A DNA stretch of 64,000 nt from Dulcicalothrix desertica PCC 7102. Lineage in GTDB: Bacteria; Cyanobacteriota; Cyanobacteriia; Cyanobacteriales; Nostocaceae. Positions 25,063-34,869 of the stretch are shown one piece after another. The stretch is taken from assembly GCF_003991905.1 (NCBI RefSeq), contig NZ_RSCL01000003.1, positions 482,290 to 546,289 of the forward strand, given 5' to 3'. Positions within the stretch are counted from its first letter, which is position 1; each line of letters starts with the position of its first letter. Position numbers and translations under genes: made by a program. The notes below the pieces were generated by a model. It searched no databases and was not told the DNA's origin. It saw nothing but the letters and a program-made list of their open reading frames with translations.

Positions 25063-25788
25063 ATGAATCAAAACTACGTTAATGTATTTGCCCTGCCTGT
25101 CATTGATGCGATGTTAGCATCAAAGCTCAATCATTCTGAAAGCAATGAGCTAGCTTTTAAAAAAGTTGATGATATCAACGAAAACCAACATAAACATTTT
25201 TATCAATTTTGGCTTCTTATGTATATCAATCAACACTTAGATATAAAGCACCTCGAAAATATATGTTATACCGATGATTTAACACAACTTCGTAACAAAC
25301 GCTACTTTGATTTTTACCTAAAAAATTGCTGGGAAGACTTAGCCAACGAGAAGGCGCCGCTGTCGGTTATATTTTTAGATATCGATAATCTCAAGGTCTA
25401 TAATTTAATGCGGGGACAAGAAATGGGTGATAAGTGTGTATATGAAATTGCGAATGCGATTCCTAAATGCTTAAATAAACATGGCACTTTGGTTGCACGC
25501 TATCAAGATGACGCATTTGCAATAGTTCTTCCCAACACTACAGCGAGTAATGCAGTAGAAATAGCTGAGGTGATTCGCGAAGAAGTAAAAAATTTGAATA
25601 TTCAACACGCTGTTGCTCAACTTGGTGGACTGCGTTTTCCTATTGTCACAGTTAGTTTAGGAGTTGCAACCACAATTCCCAATTTAGAACAATCTCCAAA
25701 TGTTTTGTGTGATGCAGCTTTAAATGCATTACATCGCGCGAAAAAGTTAGAGGGAAATTGCACTTGTGTTAGCAAAACTCTGAAATAA
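25063..25788 (+). CDS. Degenerate GGDEF-domain protein
   Basis: A 241-residue protein whose C-terminal part (about 68-240) is a GGDEF fold: TDDLTQLRNKRYFDFYLKNC, PLSVIFLDIDNLKVYNLMRG and PIVTVSLGVATTIPN. At the signature position it reads RYQDDAFAIVLP instead of GG(D/E)EF, so both glycines and the glutamate are lost and diguanylate cyclase activity is unlikely. It may bind nucleotide or c-di-GMP or act by pairing. The N-terminal 65 residues have no recognised domain. Neighbours at 25806-27707 and 28063-29688 carry GGDEF domains closer to consensus. Confidence 0.85.
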   Translation: MNQNYVNVFALPVIDAMLASKLNHSESNELAFKKVDDINENQHKHFYQFWLLMYINQHLDIKHLENICYTDDLTQLRNKRYFDFYLKNCWEDLANEKAPLSVIFLDIDNLKVYNLMRGQEMGDKCVYEIANAIPKCLNKHGTLVARYQDDAFAIVLPNTTASNAVEIAEVIREEVKNLNIQHAVAQLGGLRFPIVTVSLGVATTIPNLEQSPNVLCDAALNALHRAKKLEGNCTCVSKTLK

Positions 25789-25805
25789 TCTTATATATAT
25801 AGAGA

Positions 25806-27707
25806 TTATTTGCTAACTCGATTTCTTCCAAGTTTTTTGGATTGCATCATTGCTTGTTGAGCAGCAGCAATTAATGTATCTGGATATAACTCCGAATTTG
25901 GTTCGATAGTCGCTACCCCTAAACTCATAGTTAAAACTTCTGACGGTTCACGAGTTATTGATAAATCTTCAACACACGCACGAATTTGTTCTGCAAGTGA
26001 AATTGCTGTGTCAGTAGTTGTTTGAGGTAATACTACAATAAATTCTTCCCCTTTATGACGCGCTATTAAAGTTGCTTGCTGCTTTACACAGTCACACAAA
26101 GCTGTACTAATTTGTTGTAACGCCGCATTACTGGCGCCTAAACCATAAGATTGATTGTATGATTTAAAGTAGTCGATATCACACCAAATCATCGATAACG
26201 GTAATGCTTCGGAATTCCACTGGCGCCATTCGGTTTCTAAATAATGCTTGAAATAACCGTATTGTGTATCAAATTCGAGTAATTCATCTGCACTACTTTG
26301 CCTTCGCACGCTAAATATACTTGGATTTAAACCTTCTAACTGTTGGCGAAAATATAAACGATACAATTCACAACTGATGAAAGCTAAGTTACCATCTAAA
26401 TGTATCAACCCCATACTCTCTAGCTTATACGCTGCCATTGCATCAAGAAAAGCACCTTCATTCGTAGTTAAAACTTGCTCTAACGAAAGTGCTAATTCTG
26501 GTTGCTGTTGTAGAATTACTAAAAGACCTCGTAAATGGTCACTATAAATACCTGCTAGCGTAGGAGCGTTCTGCAACAACTCTTCTAAAATCATCTCTCC
26601 TCTATAAAGATGATAAAAAGCTAGGTTAATTAAATAAGGATGTCCCCCAACCATTGACATTAACTGTTGAATTTGCTGTTCTTGAATCGATTCTAATTTG
26701 TAGCGAGCAGCTAATAATTTAACTTGTTCGCTAGAAAACTCAGGTAACTTAACCGCTAAACCCACATTAAACGGAGATTGATGCAACTTTAAAGGTATAT
26801 ATACTTCGGTTGAATGGGCAATTACTAAGCGTAATTTTTGCCAAACCTGTTGCGAACGAGCAATTTCGTGCCAATACCGCAGCATTGGTAAAAATTCTGA
26901 GGCAATACTTGAATGCTCAAAAATGCAGTTGACTTCATTTAACACCAAAACTAATGGATGTTTAATTTTAGTAAGCAAATATTCTTGAAAATAAACTTTA
27001 GAACTCACCTTGCTACCAATATCCTCATCCCAATAATCATCTAGTTGAGGATTGATCTGCAACTGCCTGCTAATCGTACTACAAAACCAGCGTAAAAATT
27101 TATCAATATTCGTAAATATTGCTTTGTCCGGTTCCTGAAAATCTATATAAGCTGATGCGTAATCCTCCTCTTTCACACTGCTAATTATTTGATTAATTAA
27201 AGAATTTTTGCCCATTTTTTTTGAAGCTCTAATTCTAACTACACTACCTGGTTTTCTCACTTCTGCAAAAACAAGCTCTTCAATTGGAGAACGGTGAATG
27301 TAAAAAGGAGAATCATATGGTAGAGGACTACTAAGTAGTTCTATTTCAAAGTTTGCTGTTATACTTGGTATCGTCTTATTATCACTATTAAATTTATTTG
27401 AAACTTTCTCAATATTTGATAAATACTTGGGTAAAATTAAATGTATATTTTTCTTTGTTACTCTTTGGCCAAGGACATTGGAAATGTTATTCCACAAATC
27501 AAAGCCAATTACTTTTAGGTAATTACTAGAATAATTCGTATTTTGTGCCATTTCTTCATAACTTTTACCTGCCCACGATTGACGTAATATTAATTGTTCA
27601 ATCGGGGTCAGTTGTCGAAACAGCACTCTTTCCACTACTTCTAAAGCATTCTCGCTATCCATAACGCAAATTGCAAGATTTGTATAAACTTGGACTTTTA
27701 TCAACAA
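25806..27707 (-). CDS. HTH - AAA-like ATPase - GGDEF fusion protein
   Basis: A 633-residue protein. Residues 15-95 form a helix-turn-helix-like N-terminal domain of the type at the front of cyanobacterial vWA-MoxR-associated and AAA-like signalling proteins (LTPIEQLILRQSWAGKSYEE, YLKVIGFDLWNNISNVLG). An AAA_35-type domain follows (about 135-430; FYIHRSPIEELVFAEVRKPG) with a degenerate Walker A, ASKKMGKNSLI. The C-terminus is GGDEF (about 470-633), MIWCDIDYFKSYNQSYG with signature RHKGEEFIVVLP; the first glycine is Lys, so activity is uncertain. It is convergent with the gene at 25063. Confidence 0.88.
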   Translation of the reverse strand: MLIKVQVYTNLAICVMDSENALEVVERVLFRQLTPIEQLILRQSWAGKSYEEMAQNTNYSSNYLKVIGFDLWNNISNVLGQRVTKKNIHLILPKYLSNIEKVSNKFNSDNKTIPSITANFEIELLSSPLPYDSPFYIHRSPIEELVFAEVRKPGSVVRIRASKKMGKNSLINQIISSVKEEDYASAYIDFQEPDKAIFTNIDKFLRWFCSTISRQLQINPQLDDYWDEDIGSKVSSKVYFQEYLLTKIKHPLVLVLNEVNCIFEHSSIASEFLPMLRYWHEIARSQQVWQKLRLVIAHSTEVYIPLKLHQSPFNVGLAVKLPEFSSEQVKLLAARYKLESIQEQQIQQLMSMVGGHPYLINLAFYHLYRGEMILEELLQNAPTLAGIYSDHLRGLLVILQQQPELALSLEQVLTTNEGAFLDAMAAYKLESMGLIHLDGNLAFISCELYRLYFRQQLEGLNPSIFSVRRQSSADELLEFDTQYGYFKHYLETEWRQWNSEALPLSMIWCDIDYFKSYNQSYGLGASNAALQQISTALCDCVKQQATLIARHKGEEFIVVLPQTTTDTAISLAEQIRACVEDLSITREPSEVLTMSLGVATIEPNSELYPDTLIAAAQQAMMQSKKLGRNRVSK

Positions 27708-28062
27708 AAGGGAACATCTATTTATTATTTACTACATATGCTAATTTTACAACAAAATGCTTTCACAACATCTATTTAATGATAAAGATGATACATTTAT
27801 TTGTGGGAACGGCAAATTTATAGTTGTTTTCGAGAAATACTACACCAGTACTCGGTCGTATGTATCAGGCACTCCGGCTACAGACCCAAGAATCGGAAGA
27901 CATGACCCCATTGTGGAAAGATTATTTTTTTTAATGATTGTTGAGAAATGTTGCATACCTATCTATACCTAATTTATAGACAAATGTTACATTAATATGG
28001 TACTTTTGCCTGCTGTAGTGCATTTCAGTTAGTCCAAAACAGTTACAAACAAGGCTAATATA
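27708..28062. other. Divergent promoter region, no gene
   Basis: Lies between the divergently transcribed AAA/GGDEF genes. A 71-codon frame at 27757-27972 has no ribosome-binding site or natural composition. I see no repeat of note. Confidence 0.45.
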
Positions 28063-29688
28063 GTGAGAAGTATAGCTAAAGAGCCTCCAGATGAGGCACT
28101 ACACCAAAGTTCTATTTTTTACATAGAGCGTCCACCAATCGAAGCAACAGTTTGCCAAGAAATTACTAAAGAAGGTTGTATTATCCGTATCAAGTCACCT
28201 CAAAAAATGGGAAAGACTTCTTTAGTTTTGCGATTAATGAAATACGCAAAAAAAGTATTGTATGCTACAGTTTACATCGATTTCCAGCAAGCAGATAAAG
28301 ATATTCTTTGCAGTGAGGATAAATTTTTTCGTTGGTTGTGCGCTAATATTAGTAAGCAATTGCAGTTAAATATACTCGTAAATCAATATTGGGATTCGGA
28401 AATTGGTAATAAAGTTAACTGTACACTATATTTAAAGAATTATATACTCCAGCAGCTAAATGTACCTTTAGTATTAGTTTTAAATAAATTAGATTACATT
28501 TTTGAATATCCTATTGCTACTAGCTTTTTGACCCTACTCCGTTCTTGGCACGATGCTAAATATGATGTCGATTTGAAGCAAATTCGACTAGTACTAGTTC
28601 ACTCGACTGAAATTTACATTAGTTTAAATATAAATCAATCTCCTTTTAATGTGGGACTTTTAGTTGAACTACCTGAGTTCACAACCAAACAAATACAAGA
28701 GCTAGCTTTACGCTATGGATTAAATTGGTCTAGCACAATTAACAATAGATACGCTTTTCAGCTAAAGTCCTTGCTCGGAGGACATCCTTATTTAGTTCGG
28801 ATGTTCATTCATAACCTAGTAAACAATCCCAATAGTACATTTGATGAACTTTTAGAGCAAAGTCATACATATCAAGGTATTTACAATAGTTATCTTAGAG
28901 GTATATTAGCAACCGTTATCCAGCATCCAGAATTAGTAACCGCACTTAAAGATTTAATGTATCATGGTGAAATATTCTTAAATAATATCGTTGCTTATAA
29001 ATTAGAGAGTTTAGGATTAATTAAAGTTAATAGTCAGTGTACTTTTTCGTGTGAATTATATAAAAAGTATTTTGCCACTCAAAATTTTGAAGAGCTTAAT
29101 GTTTGGCGATACATGAAAAAGTTACAAAAAGATAACAAAACTTTAAGAAGTTTATCAAATACAGATGAACTGACTCAACTTAATAACCGACGTTATTTTG
29201 ACACAATGCTCCATCAGTTATGGTTTATGCTTGTCGAGAAAGAGGCGCCAATGTCAATGATTATACTAGACATTGACCATCTCAAAATTTATAATCAAAG
29301 CTATGACCGTATAAAAGGAGACGATTGTATAAAAAAAATTGCTAATGTTATCCAAGAAGTTGTGAGTGATTTTTCTAAAGTAGGTTTATATCAAATACAA
29401 GCCGTTCGATATAGCGGTGGAGAATTTGCTATACTATTACCTGGTAAAACTCTTGATATTGCTATACAAGTAGCGGAAATTATTCGTACAAAAGTTAAAG
29501 ACTTAAATATTCTACAAACACAAAAATATTTTGGTCTTACTGCGCCTATTGTTACAATTAGTTTAGGTGTTATTTGTGCAGTAACAAACGCAGATAAATC
29601 CCCAATCAAATTAATGGAAATGGCTCGTCAAGCCTTATATCAATCTAAAAATGATGGACGCGATTGTATTTCAGTTGACATTTATTAA
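28063..29688 (+). CDS. AAA-like ATPase - GGDEF fusion protein
   Basis: A 541-residue protein starting at GTG 28063. The AAA_35-type domain (about 15-345) opens IFYIERPPIEATVCQEITKE, with Walker A SPQKMGKTSLVLRL, and is clearly related to the ATPase in 25806-27707 but without the N-terminal HTH. The C-terminal GGDEF domain (about 365-541) has TDELTQLNNRRYFDTMLHQL, SMIILDIDHLKIYNQSYD and the signature RYSGGEFAILLP. It is the only one of the three neighbours with an almost normal GG(D/E)EF motif, so it is the likely active diguanylate cyclase. The start is uncertain; no strong ribosome site is seen. Confidence 0.85.
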   Translation: MRSIAKEPPDEALHQSSIFYIERPPIEATVCQEITKEGCIIRIKSPQKMGKTSLVLRLMKYAKKVLYATVYIDFQQADKDILCSEDKFFRWLCANISKQLQLNILVNQYWDSEIGNKVNCTLYLKNYILQQLNVPLVLVLNKLDYIFEYPIATSFLTLLRSWHDAKYDVDLKQIRLVLVHSTEIYISLNINQSPFNVGLLVELPEFTTKQIQELALRYGLNWSSTINNRYAFQLKSLLGGHPYLVRMFIHNLVNNPNSTFDELLEQSHTYQGIYNSYLRGILATVIQHPELVTALKDLMYHGEIFLNNIVAYKLESLGLIKVNSQCTFSCELYKKYFATQNFEELNVWRYMKKLQKDNKTLRSLSNTDELTQLNNRRYFDTMLHQLWFMLVEKEAPMSMIILDIDHLKIYNQSYDRIKGDDCIKKIANVIQEVVSDFSKVGLYQIQAVRYSGGEFAILLPGKTLDIAIQVAEIIRTKVKDLNILQTQKYFGLTAPIVTISLGVICAVTNADKSPIKLMEMARQALYQSKNDGRDCISVDIY

Positions 29689-29706
29689 ATATTGAAGAAT
29701 AAAATA

Positions 29707-29838
29707 ATGAATGAAAATAATGAACCATCTGAAGCATTGATTTTGCTTTGGTTAACTCTATTTATTATTTCTGTAATTCTGATAAAAATTATTTTTTTTG
29801 CAACAGATACACCAAAGGAGTTATTATTTATAAATTAA
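29707..29838 (+). CDS. Small membrane peptide (43 aa)
   Basis: A 43-residue frame begins 18 bases after the AAA/GGDEF gene. An acidic start (MNENNEPSEA) precedes one strong membrane helix, ALILLWLTLFIISVILIKII, and a short tail (FFATDTPKELLFIN). It is probably cotranscribed with the upstream gene. The ribosome site is weak (GAAG). The clean acidic-helix-tail layout suggests a real small protein, but I cannot assign a function. Confidence 0.45.
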   Translation: MNENNEPSEALILLWLTLFIISVILIKIIFFATDTPKELLFIN

Positions 29839-29840
29839 CT

Positions 29841-30932
29841 TTAATTAAATAAATGTAATTGAATAAATTGATAGTTATTTTTATTATCATGAGCATTGAT
29901 TTTATTATCAAGGTTAGATAGTGAAATACCGAGCAGTCTGATACTTTGCTCGTTTAAGTCAACGCTTTCTAATAATTCTACAGCTTTGGCGCCAATTGTT
30001 TCTAAGTCGTTAATAGGGACAAGTAAAGTTTTGCTGCGAGTAATTTGCCGATAGTTAGAGAATTTGATTTTTAAAGTAATGGTGCGACCAGAAGCTTGGT
30101 GTTTGTCTATACGTTGTTTAAGTACTGTTGCAATTTCTTGAAGTTCTGATATAATAGATTGTTTATCGCTTAAATCTTGAGCAAATGAAGTTTCAGCGCC
30201 AATAGATTTACGTATACGGTTAGCTTCAACAGGGCGGTCATCTTGTGCCCTAGCTATTTTATAATAGTATTCTCCAGCTTTGCCAAAACAATCTGTTAAC
30301 TCTTTTTGTGAACGCAGCTTTAAATCGGCGCCGTTTTGAATTCCTAGTGAATGCATCTTAGCGGCAGTGACTTTACCAATACCATGAAACTTCTCAATCG
30401 GTAAAGCCTTCACAAAAGCCTCAGCATTTTCTGGTAAAATAACAGTCATACCATTTGGCTTGTTCATACCCGAAGCCATTTTGGCTAAAAACTTGTTCAT
30501 CGATACACCCGCAGATGCCGTTAAACCAGTCTGTTTAAAAATATCTGCCCGTATTAACTTAGCAATAGTAGAAGCATATTTAATATTTTGCTTATTTTGC
30601 GTAACATCTAAATAAGCCTCATCAAGGGCAACAGGTTCAATTAAGTCAGTGTAACACGCGAAAATATCATGAATTTGTTCTGAGACTTCGCGGTACACAT
30701 CAAACCGAGGACGCACAAAAATCAAATTTGGACACTTCTTTATAGCAATACGCGAAGACATCGCAGAATAAATTCCAAACTTACGCGCTTCGTAGCTAGC
30801 AGCAGCAACCACTCCCCGTTGAGTTGGAGAACCACCCACAACTAAAGGTAGCGAACGGTAACTTGGGTTATCCCGCTGTTCCACCGAAGCATAAAAAGCA
30901 TCCATATCTATATGAATAATTTTTCTAGTCAT
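29841..30932 (-). CDS. dinB: DNA polymerase IV (Y-family translesion polymerase)
   Basis: About 363 residues. Y-family motifs are clear: IHIDMDAFYASVEQRDNPSY (first metal aspartates), VVAAASYEARKFGIYSAMSS, PVALDEAYLDVT (catalytic Asp-Glu pair), SAGVSMNKFLAKMASGMNKP and the helix-hairpin-helix IEKFHGIGKVTAAKM. The little-finger domain reaches the C-terminus. It copies past damaged bases at the cost of fidelity. The start at 30930-30932 (MTRKIIHID) is family-like; the frame also has an ATG two codons earlier. The canonical beta-clamp peptide may be the final QLHLFN. It is convergent with the small membrane peptide. Confidence 0.96.
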   Translation of the reverse strand: MTRKIIHIDMDAFYASVEQRDNPSYRSLPLVVGGSPTQRGVVAAASYEARKFGIYSAMSSRIAIKKCPNLIFVRPRFDVYREVSEQIHDIFACYTDLIEPVALDEAYLDVTQNKQNIKYASTIAKLIRADIFKQTGLTASAGVSMNKFLAKMASGMNKPNGMTVILPENAEAFVKALPIEKFHGIGKVTAAKMHSLGIQNGADLKLRSQKELTDCFGKAGEYYYKIARAQDDRPVEANRIRKSIGAETSFAQDLSDKQSIISELQEIATVLKQRIDKHQASGRTITLKIKFSNYRQITRSKTLLVPINDLETIGAKAVELLESVDLNEQSIRLLGISLSNLDNKINAHDNKNNYQFIQLHLFN

Positions 30933-30940
30933 AATCAATT

Positions 30941-31006
30941 AGAAACCGGGTTTCTACGCCAAATTTTCTTTTGATTACAATATTTCGATAAAGAAACCCG
31001 GTTTCT
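30941..31006. repeat. Inverted AGAAACC-family repeat upstream of dinB
   Basis: AGAAACCGGGTTTCT (30941-30955) and AAGAAACCCGGTTTCTT (30991-31007), each palindromic, separated by about 36 bases directly upstream of dinB. The rest of 31007-31299 is AT-rich spacer with one GGCGCC site and no gene. Confidence 0.75.
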
Positions 31007-31299
31007 TCATTAACCATGTATTGTAACGAATTGTTAAAAATACTGTGAAAATTCCGGGTGGATAACATAGAACGGAATAACGGCTAAAGAAAAGAGCCTT
31101 TGGTTCATAAATAATCAATACATTTTACAGGGATTGCATCTACTCAACGTCGCTTCTTGCTTTACATCAATTCTAAAGCAAGGCGCCACTTCCGAGAGCG
31201 TTCAGTAATAATATCGCTCATTCAAAAAAATTTGTCTTTTATTCTTTGGATGTAGAAAAATATACATCAATCCTTCATTATAAACAAGGAATTTTTCAG

Positions 31300-32241
31300 A
31301 TGTCTAATCGTTCTTTAATGGCGCCATTTGACCTTCAAGATGGTTACTCTGTTGCATTTAATGATACGCACGAAATTGAGAATCATGTTCAAAAAAATAA
31401 TTTTACAGAGGAGAGTAACCTTCGCGAAGCGACTCAGAGATTTTTGGAAGAAAAACAGCGACTGACTGAAGCTGAAAGAGAAGAAAATTCTCAAAACTGG
31501 TTATGGTATCAGATGTCAAAAATAGAAACGAGCATGGGTGACTATAATGGTTCTGTATCGGTGGAAGCAATTCAGGAACTTGCTATAATTAAGGCGCCTG
31601 TTCTAGAACAGTTGTTATCAGAACGGAGTGAAGCAGTAGAAAAGGCATCACAATTTGTATTAAAAGTAGCGCTAAAAGCATTAGAGCAAGATGGAAGAGA
31701 AGTAATACCAGGTGTGATAACAGTAATAGTCATGGGTTACACAATAATTTACAACTCGGTAACACATGACTTATTAATTGACAAAGTAAGTCAAGCTTAC
31801 ATGCGTCATGAGACAGGAAAAATCGAGAGAAGTTACCGTCCAGATGGTATTTTGAAAGCACAAGGTCAAAAAATCAGCTTAAACAGGCTATTAACAAAAG
31901 ATTTGGCAAATTTTGACTATATAGAGTGCAGACAACTAACAAAAGAATGTTTACCCTTGCTGCGTGACATAGTTGAGAGGTATGCAAAAGAAGATAAAGT
32001 CTTGATTGAAATTTGGGCAGGAGGCAAAAGCGAAGAAGCCAAAATCGAAAAAACGTTAGGTAAAATCTTTGTTTCCTCCAAAGCGGGTATGCAAATAATC
32101 GAATCTGGTAAGCACTTACAGGTTAGAGACTTAGAAGGTAAATTAATCGTAAAAGCATATGGAGACAAAGTAGAAAAACCAATGACACGAGCAATATGTT
32201 CAGACTTTAAAGCACGCTACGCACTAATCCAAAAAAATTAA
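31300..32241 (+). CDS. Hypothetical protein (313 aa), helical
   Basis: From the ATG at 31300 (MSNRSLMAPFDLQDGYSVAF) this gives about 313 residues; an earlier ATG at 31246 lacks a ribosome site, while AAGGAA precedes this one. A charged helical region (residues 30-90; RFLEEKQRLTEAEREEN) is followed by a mixed alpha/beta region with SEAVEKASQFVLKVALKALE and VITVIVMGYTIIYNSVTHDL, then a basic C-terminal part (GKHLQVRDLEGKLIVKAYGD). No signal peptide. I do not recognise the family or any catalytic motif. It stands alone, ended by a GTAGAGACG hairpin. Confidence 0.65.
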   Translation: MSNRSLMAPFDLQDGYSVAFNDTHEIENHVQKNNFTEESNLREATQRFLEEKQRLTEAEREENSQNWLWYQMSKIETSMGDYNGSVSVEAIQELAIIKAPVLEQLLSERSEAVEKASQFVLKVALKALEQDGREVIPGVITVIVMGYTIIYNSVTHDLLIDKVSQAYMRHETGKIERSYRPDGILKAQGQKISLNRLLTKDLANFDYIECRQLTKECLPLLRDIVERYAKEDKVLIEIWAGGKSEEAKIEKTLGKIFVSSKAGMQIIESGKHLQVRDLEGKLIVKAYGDKVEKPMTRAICSDFKARYALIQKN

Positions 32242-32252
32242 AAACACCCAAA

Positions 32253-32282
32253 TGTAGAGACGTGACATATCGCGTCTCTACA
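32253..32282. terminator. TGTAGAGACG hairpin terminator
   Basis: TGTAGAGACG (32253-32262) pairs with CGTCTCTACA (32273-32282), just after the stop at 32241. It belongs to the same family as 1431-1460. The remainder to 32568 is spacer with no gene seen. Confidence 0.6.
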
Positions 32283-32568
32283 GACGACAGATGTAACAGA
32301 TGAATCGTTAACGAATCAAATTTGTCAGAAAAGATTAATAAAATAAACAAATGAATATAAGAGGAGTTACAAAATATTAAGCAACTTCAACCGTAAGCCA
32401 CTTCATATCCTAAAATAAGGAAAAATATGGGACAATTGTAGGAAAAGCTCTATTTTACGCTTCATTTACTCAATCTAGGTATGGTAAGTTTGATTAATTA
32501 ATCTATATAAGATAGATAATATAAATAAACACTAACTGTAAATGTAAGCTGATATTAGGAGTTGCGAC

Positions 32569-34869
32569 ATGAGTATGCCGCTACGTGTTTTAATTGTAGA
32601 AGACTCAGACAATGATGAGTTGATGATTGTACGTACATTACAGTCGAATGGTTATGATGTTACTTATACAAGGGTAGAAACAGCCGTAGAAATGGATGCG
32701 GCACTAGACTTAAATATATGGGATTTAGTTCTTTGTGATTATTGTCTGCCAGATTTTGATGGTTTAGAAGCTTTAAAAATAATGCAAAACAAAGGTATAG
32801 ACTTACCTTTTATTATAGTTTCCGGCGCCATAAATGAGGAAATAGCAGTAAGTGCAATGAAAGCGGGAGCTTCTGATTTTGTCACAAAAAGCCGTTTAAT
32901 GCGACTCGTTCCAGCAATACGACGTGAACTCAAAGAAGCAGAAAACCGACGAGCGCGATTAAAGAGCGAACTAGCGTTAAAAAAAACCCAAGAGCAACTG
33001 CGATTTGTTTTGGAAACAAACCGAATGGGAACTTGGGAATGGAATATTGCCACAAATGAAATTGCCTGTTCAAGCAGTTGCGAATATTTATTTGATATTA
33101 CTCCGGGGACTGGGAGCAATTTAGATATATTTATAGACCGCATCCACCCTCAAGACCGTGACGCAATGTTAGAAGCACTTAAAACTGCTCAACAGTCACA
33201 TCAGACTTATCAACATGAATACCGAGTTATTCAGCAGGATGGTAGTATTCACTGGATTCAGGCGATAGGCGATTTTTATCAACCAGCCTACGCAAAAGAT
33301 AATTTATCATCTAAAAATTATAATAGAATGTTGGGGATAGTGATAGATGTCACCAAGCAAAAGTTAGCAGAACAAAAAATCTACGAACAAGCTGCATTAT
33401 TAGACGTTGCCACAAACGCGATTTTATTACAACATTTAAATGGTATAGTTACTTATTGGAATAAAGGCGCCGAACGTCTTTATGGTTGGATAGCAGAAGA
33501 AGTTATAGGTAAAAATGCTTATGACATTTTGTATGGTGATTATTTGCCACCAGAAACAGCTTTAGAAAGCGTTATTAAATATGGAGAATGGCAAGGTGAG
33601 TTAAATAAAATTACAAAAGATGAGCAAGATATAATTGTAGATAGTCACTGGACTTTAATACGAGGCGAAGATAATCAACCTAAATATATTTTAACAGTTG
33701 ATACCGATATAACAGCAAAAAAACAATTAGAATCGAGATTCATGCGTACCCAGAGACTAGAAAATATAGGTATTTTAGCAGGAGGTATAGCTCACGACTT
33801 AAATAATATTTTAACTCCAATTTTAGCAGTAGCTCAACTTTTACCTTTAACCCTTCCTAATTTGAACACGCGAAATCAAGACATGCTTCATATTTTAGAA
33901 GCAAGTGCAAAAAGAGGTGCAGATTTAGTCAAACAAATTTTATGTTTTGCGCGTGGAAATAATGACGAAAAACGTTTAATATTACAAGTTAAGCATTTAC
34001 TATTAGATATTGAGCAAATAATTCAAGGTACATTTCCAAAGTCTATCGAAATTAAAAAACATATTCATGATGACTTGTGGACGGTAAGCGCAGATTCTAC
34101 GCAGTTGCATCAAGTATTTATGAATTTAGCGATTAACGCACGTGATGCAATGCCAGAAGGAGGAACTTTAACGATTACAGCAGAAAATCAGATCATCGAT
34201 ACTAATTATACTAAAATGAATATCGATGCACAAGAAGGTAATTATATTTTAATAACTTTTAAAGACACAGGTAGTGGTATTCCTAAAAATATTATAGACA
34301 AAATATTTGACCCATTTTTCACAACTAAAGATGTAGGAAAGGGCACAGGATTAGGTTTATCAACAGTGTTTAATATTATTAAAAACCATAATGGTTTTAT
34401 TGAAGTTGACAGTACTAGTAAAGGCTCAACTTTTAAAATATTTCTACCAGCAAGTACACAAACAGACACTACAGTAAAAGAAGATACAAGTATAGTACAT
34501 GGAAATGGCGAGTTAATATTATTTGTAGATGATGAGATAGCTATTTCAGAAGTTAGTAAAACCACGTTAGAAACCCATAAATATCAAGTATTAGTGGCAA
34601 ATAATGGAATTGAAGCAATCGCAATATTTGTCCAAAATAAGCTAACAATCAAAGCAGTAATTATAGATTTAATGATGCCAAGCTTAGATGGTGTCACAAC
34701 TATTAGAGCATTGCAAAAAATAATGCCCAATATCAAAATTATTGCAATGAGCGGTTCAAATGATAGTGAAGAAAAAACCAAAGCTGTAGAGTGCGGTGTT
34801 CAAGAGTTTGTGCCTAAACCTTTTACCGCAACTTTTTTGCTAAATACATTACATCGTGTGCTTAATTGA
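32569..34869 (+). CDS. Hybrid sensor histidine kinase: REC-PAS-PAS-HisKA-HATPase-REC
   Basis: A 766-residue soluble hybrid kinase. The N-terminal receiver (5-123) has Asp57 in LVLCDYCLPD and the lysine in FVTKSRL. Two PAS domains follow (about 140-268 and 275-390; MGTWEWNIATNEI, GIVTYWNKGAERLYGW). The dimerisation box is LAGGIAHDLNNILTPI, phosphate acceptor His409. The ATPase has NLAINARDAMPEGG, KDTGSGIPKN and GKGTGLGLSTVF. A C-terminal receiver (about 643-766) has Asp700 in VIIDLMMPSLD. With a receiver at each end it can act in a multistep phosphorelay. No membrane helix, so the signal is cytosolic. The ATG follows AGGAGTTGCGAC. No cognate regulator is adjacent. Confidence 0.95.
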   Translation: MSMPLRVLIVEDSDNDELMIVRTLQSNGYDVTYTRVETAVEMDAALDLNIWDLVLCDYCLPDFDGLEALKIMQNKGIDLPFIIVSGAINEEIAVSAMKAGASDFVTKSRLMRLVPAIRRELKEAENRRARLKSELALKKTQEQLRFVLETNRMGTWEWNIATNEIACSSSCEYLFDITPGTGSNLDIFIDRIHPQDRDAMLEALKTAQQSHQTYQHEYRVIQQDGSIHWIQAIGDFYQPAYAKDNLSSKNYNRMLGIVIDVTKQKLAEQKIYEQAALLDVATNAILLQHLNGIVTYWNKGAERLYGWIAEEVIGKNAYDILYGDYLPPETALESVIKYGEWQGELNKITKDEQDIIVDSHWTLIRGEDNQPKYILTVDTDITAKKQLESRFMRTQRLENIGILAGGIAHDLNNILTPILAVAQLLPLTLPNLNTRNQDMLHILEASAKRGADLVKQILCFARGNNDEKRLILQVKHLLLDIEQIIQGTFPKSIEIKKHIHDDLWTVSADSTQLHQVFMNLAINARDAMPEGGTLTITAENQIIDTNYTKMNIDAQEGNYILITFKDTGSGIPKNIIDKIFDPFFTTKDVGKGTGLGLSTVFNIIKNHNGFIEVDSTSKGSTFKIFLPASTQTDTTVKEDTSIVHGNGELILFVDDEIAISEVSKTTLETHKYQVLVANNGIEAIAIFVQNKLTIKAVIIDLMMPSLDGVTTIRALQKIMPNIKIIAMSGSNDSEEKTKAVECGVQEFVPKPFTATFLLNTLHRVLN

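Noticed and set aside
27757..27972. 71-codon frame between divergent AAA/GGDEF genes
   Set aside because: No start signal or recognisable sequence; likely promoter region.
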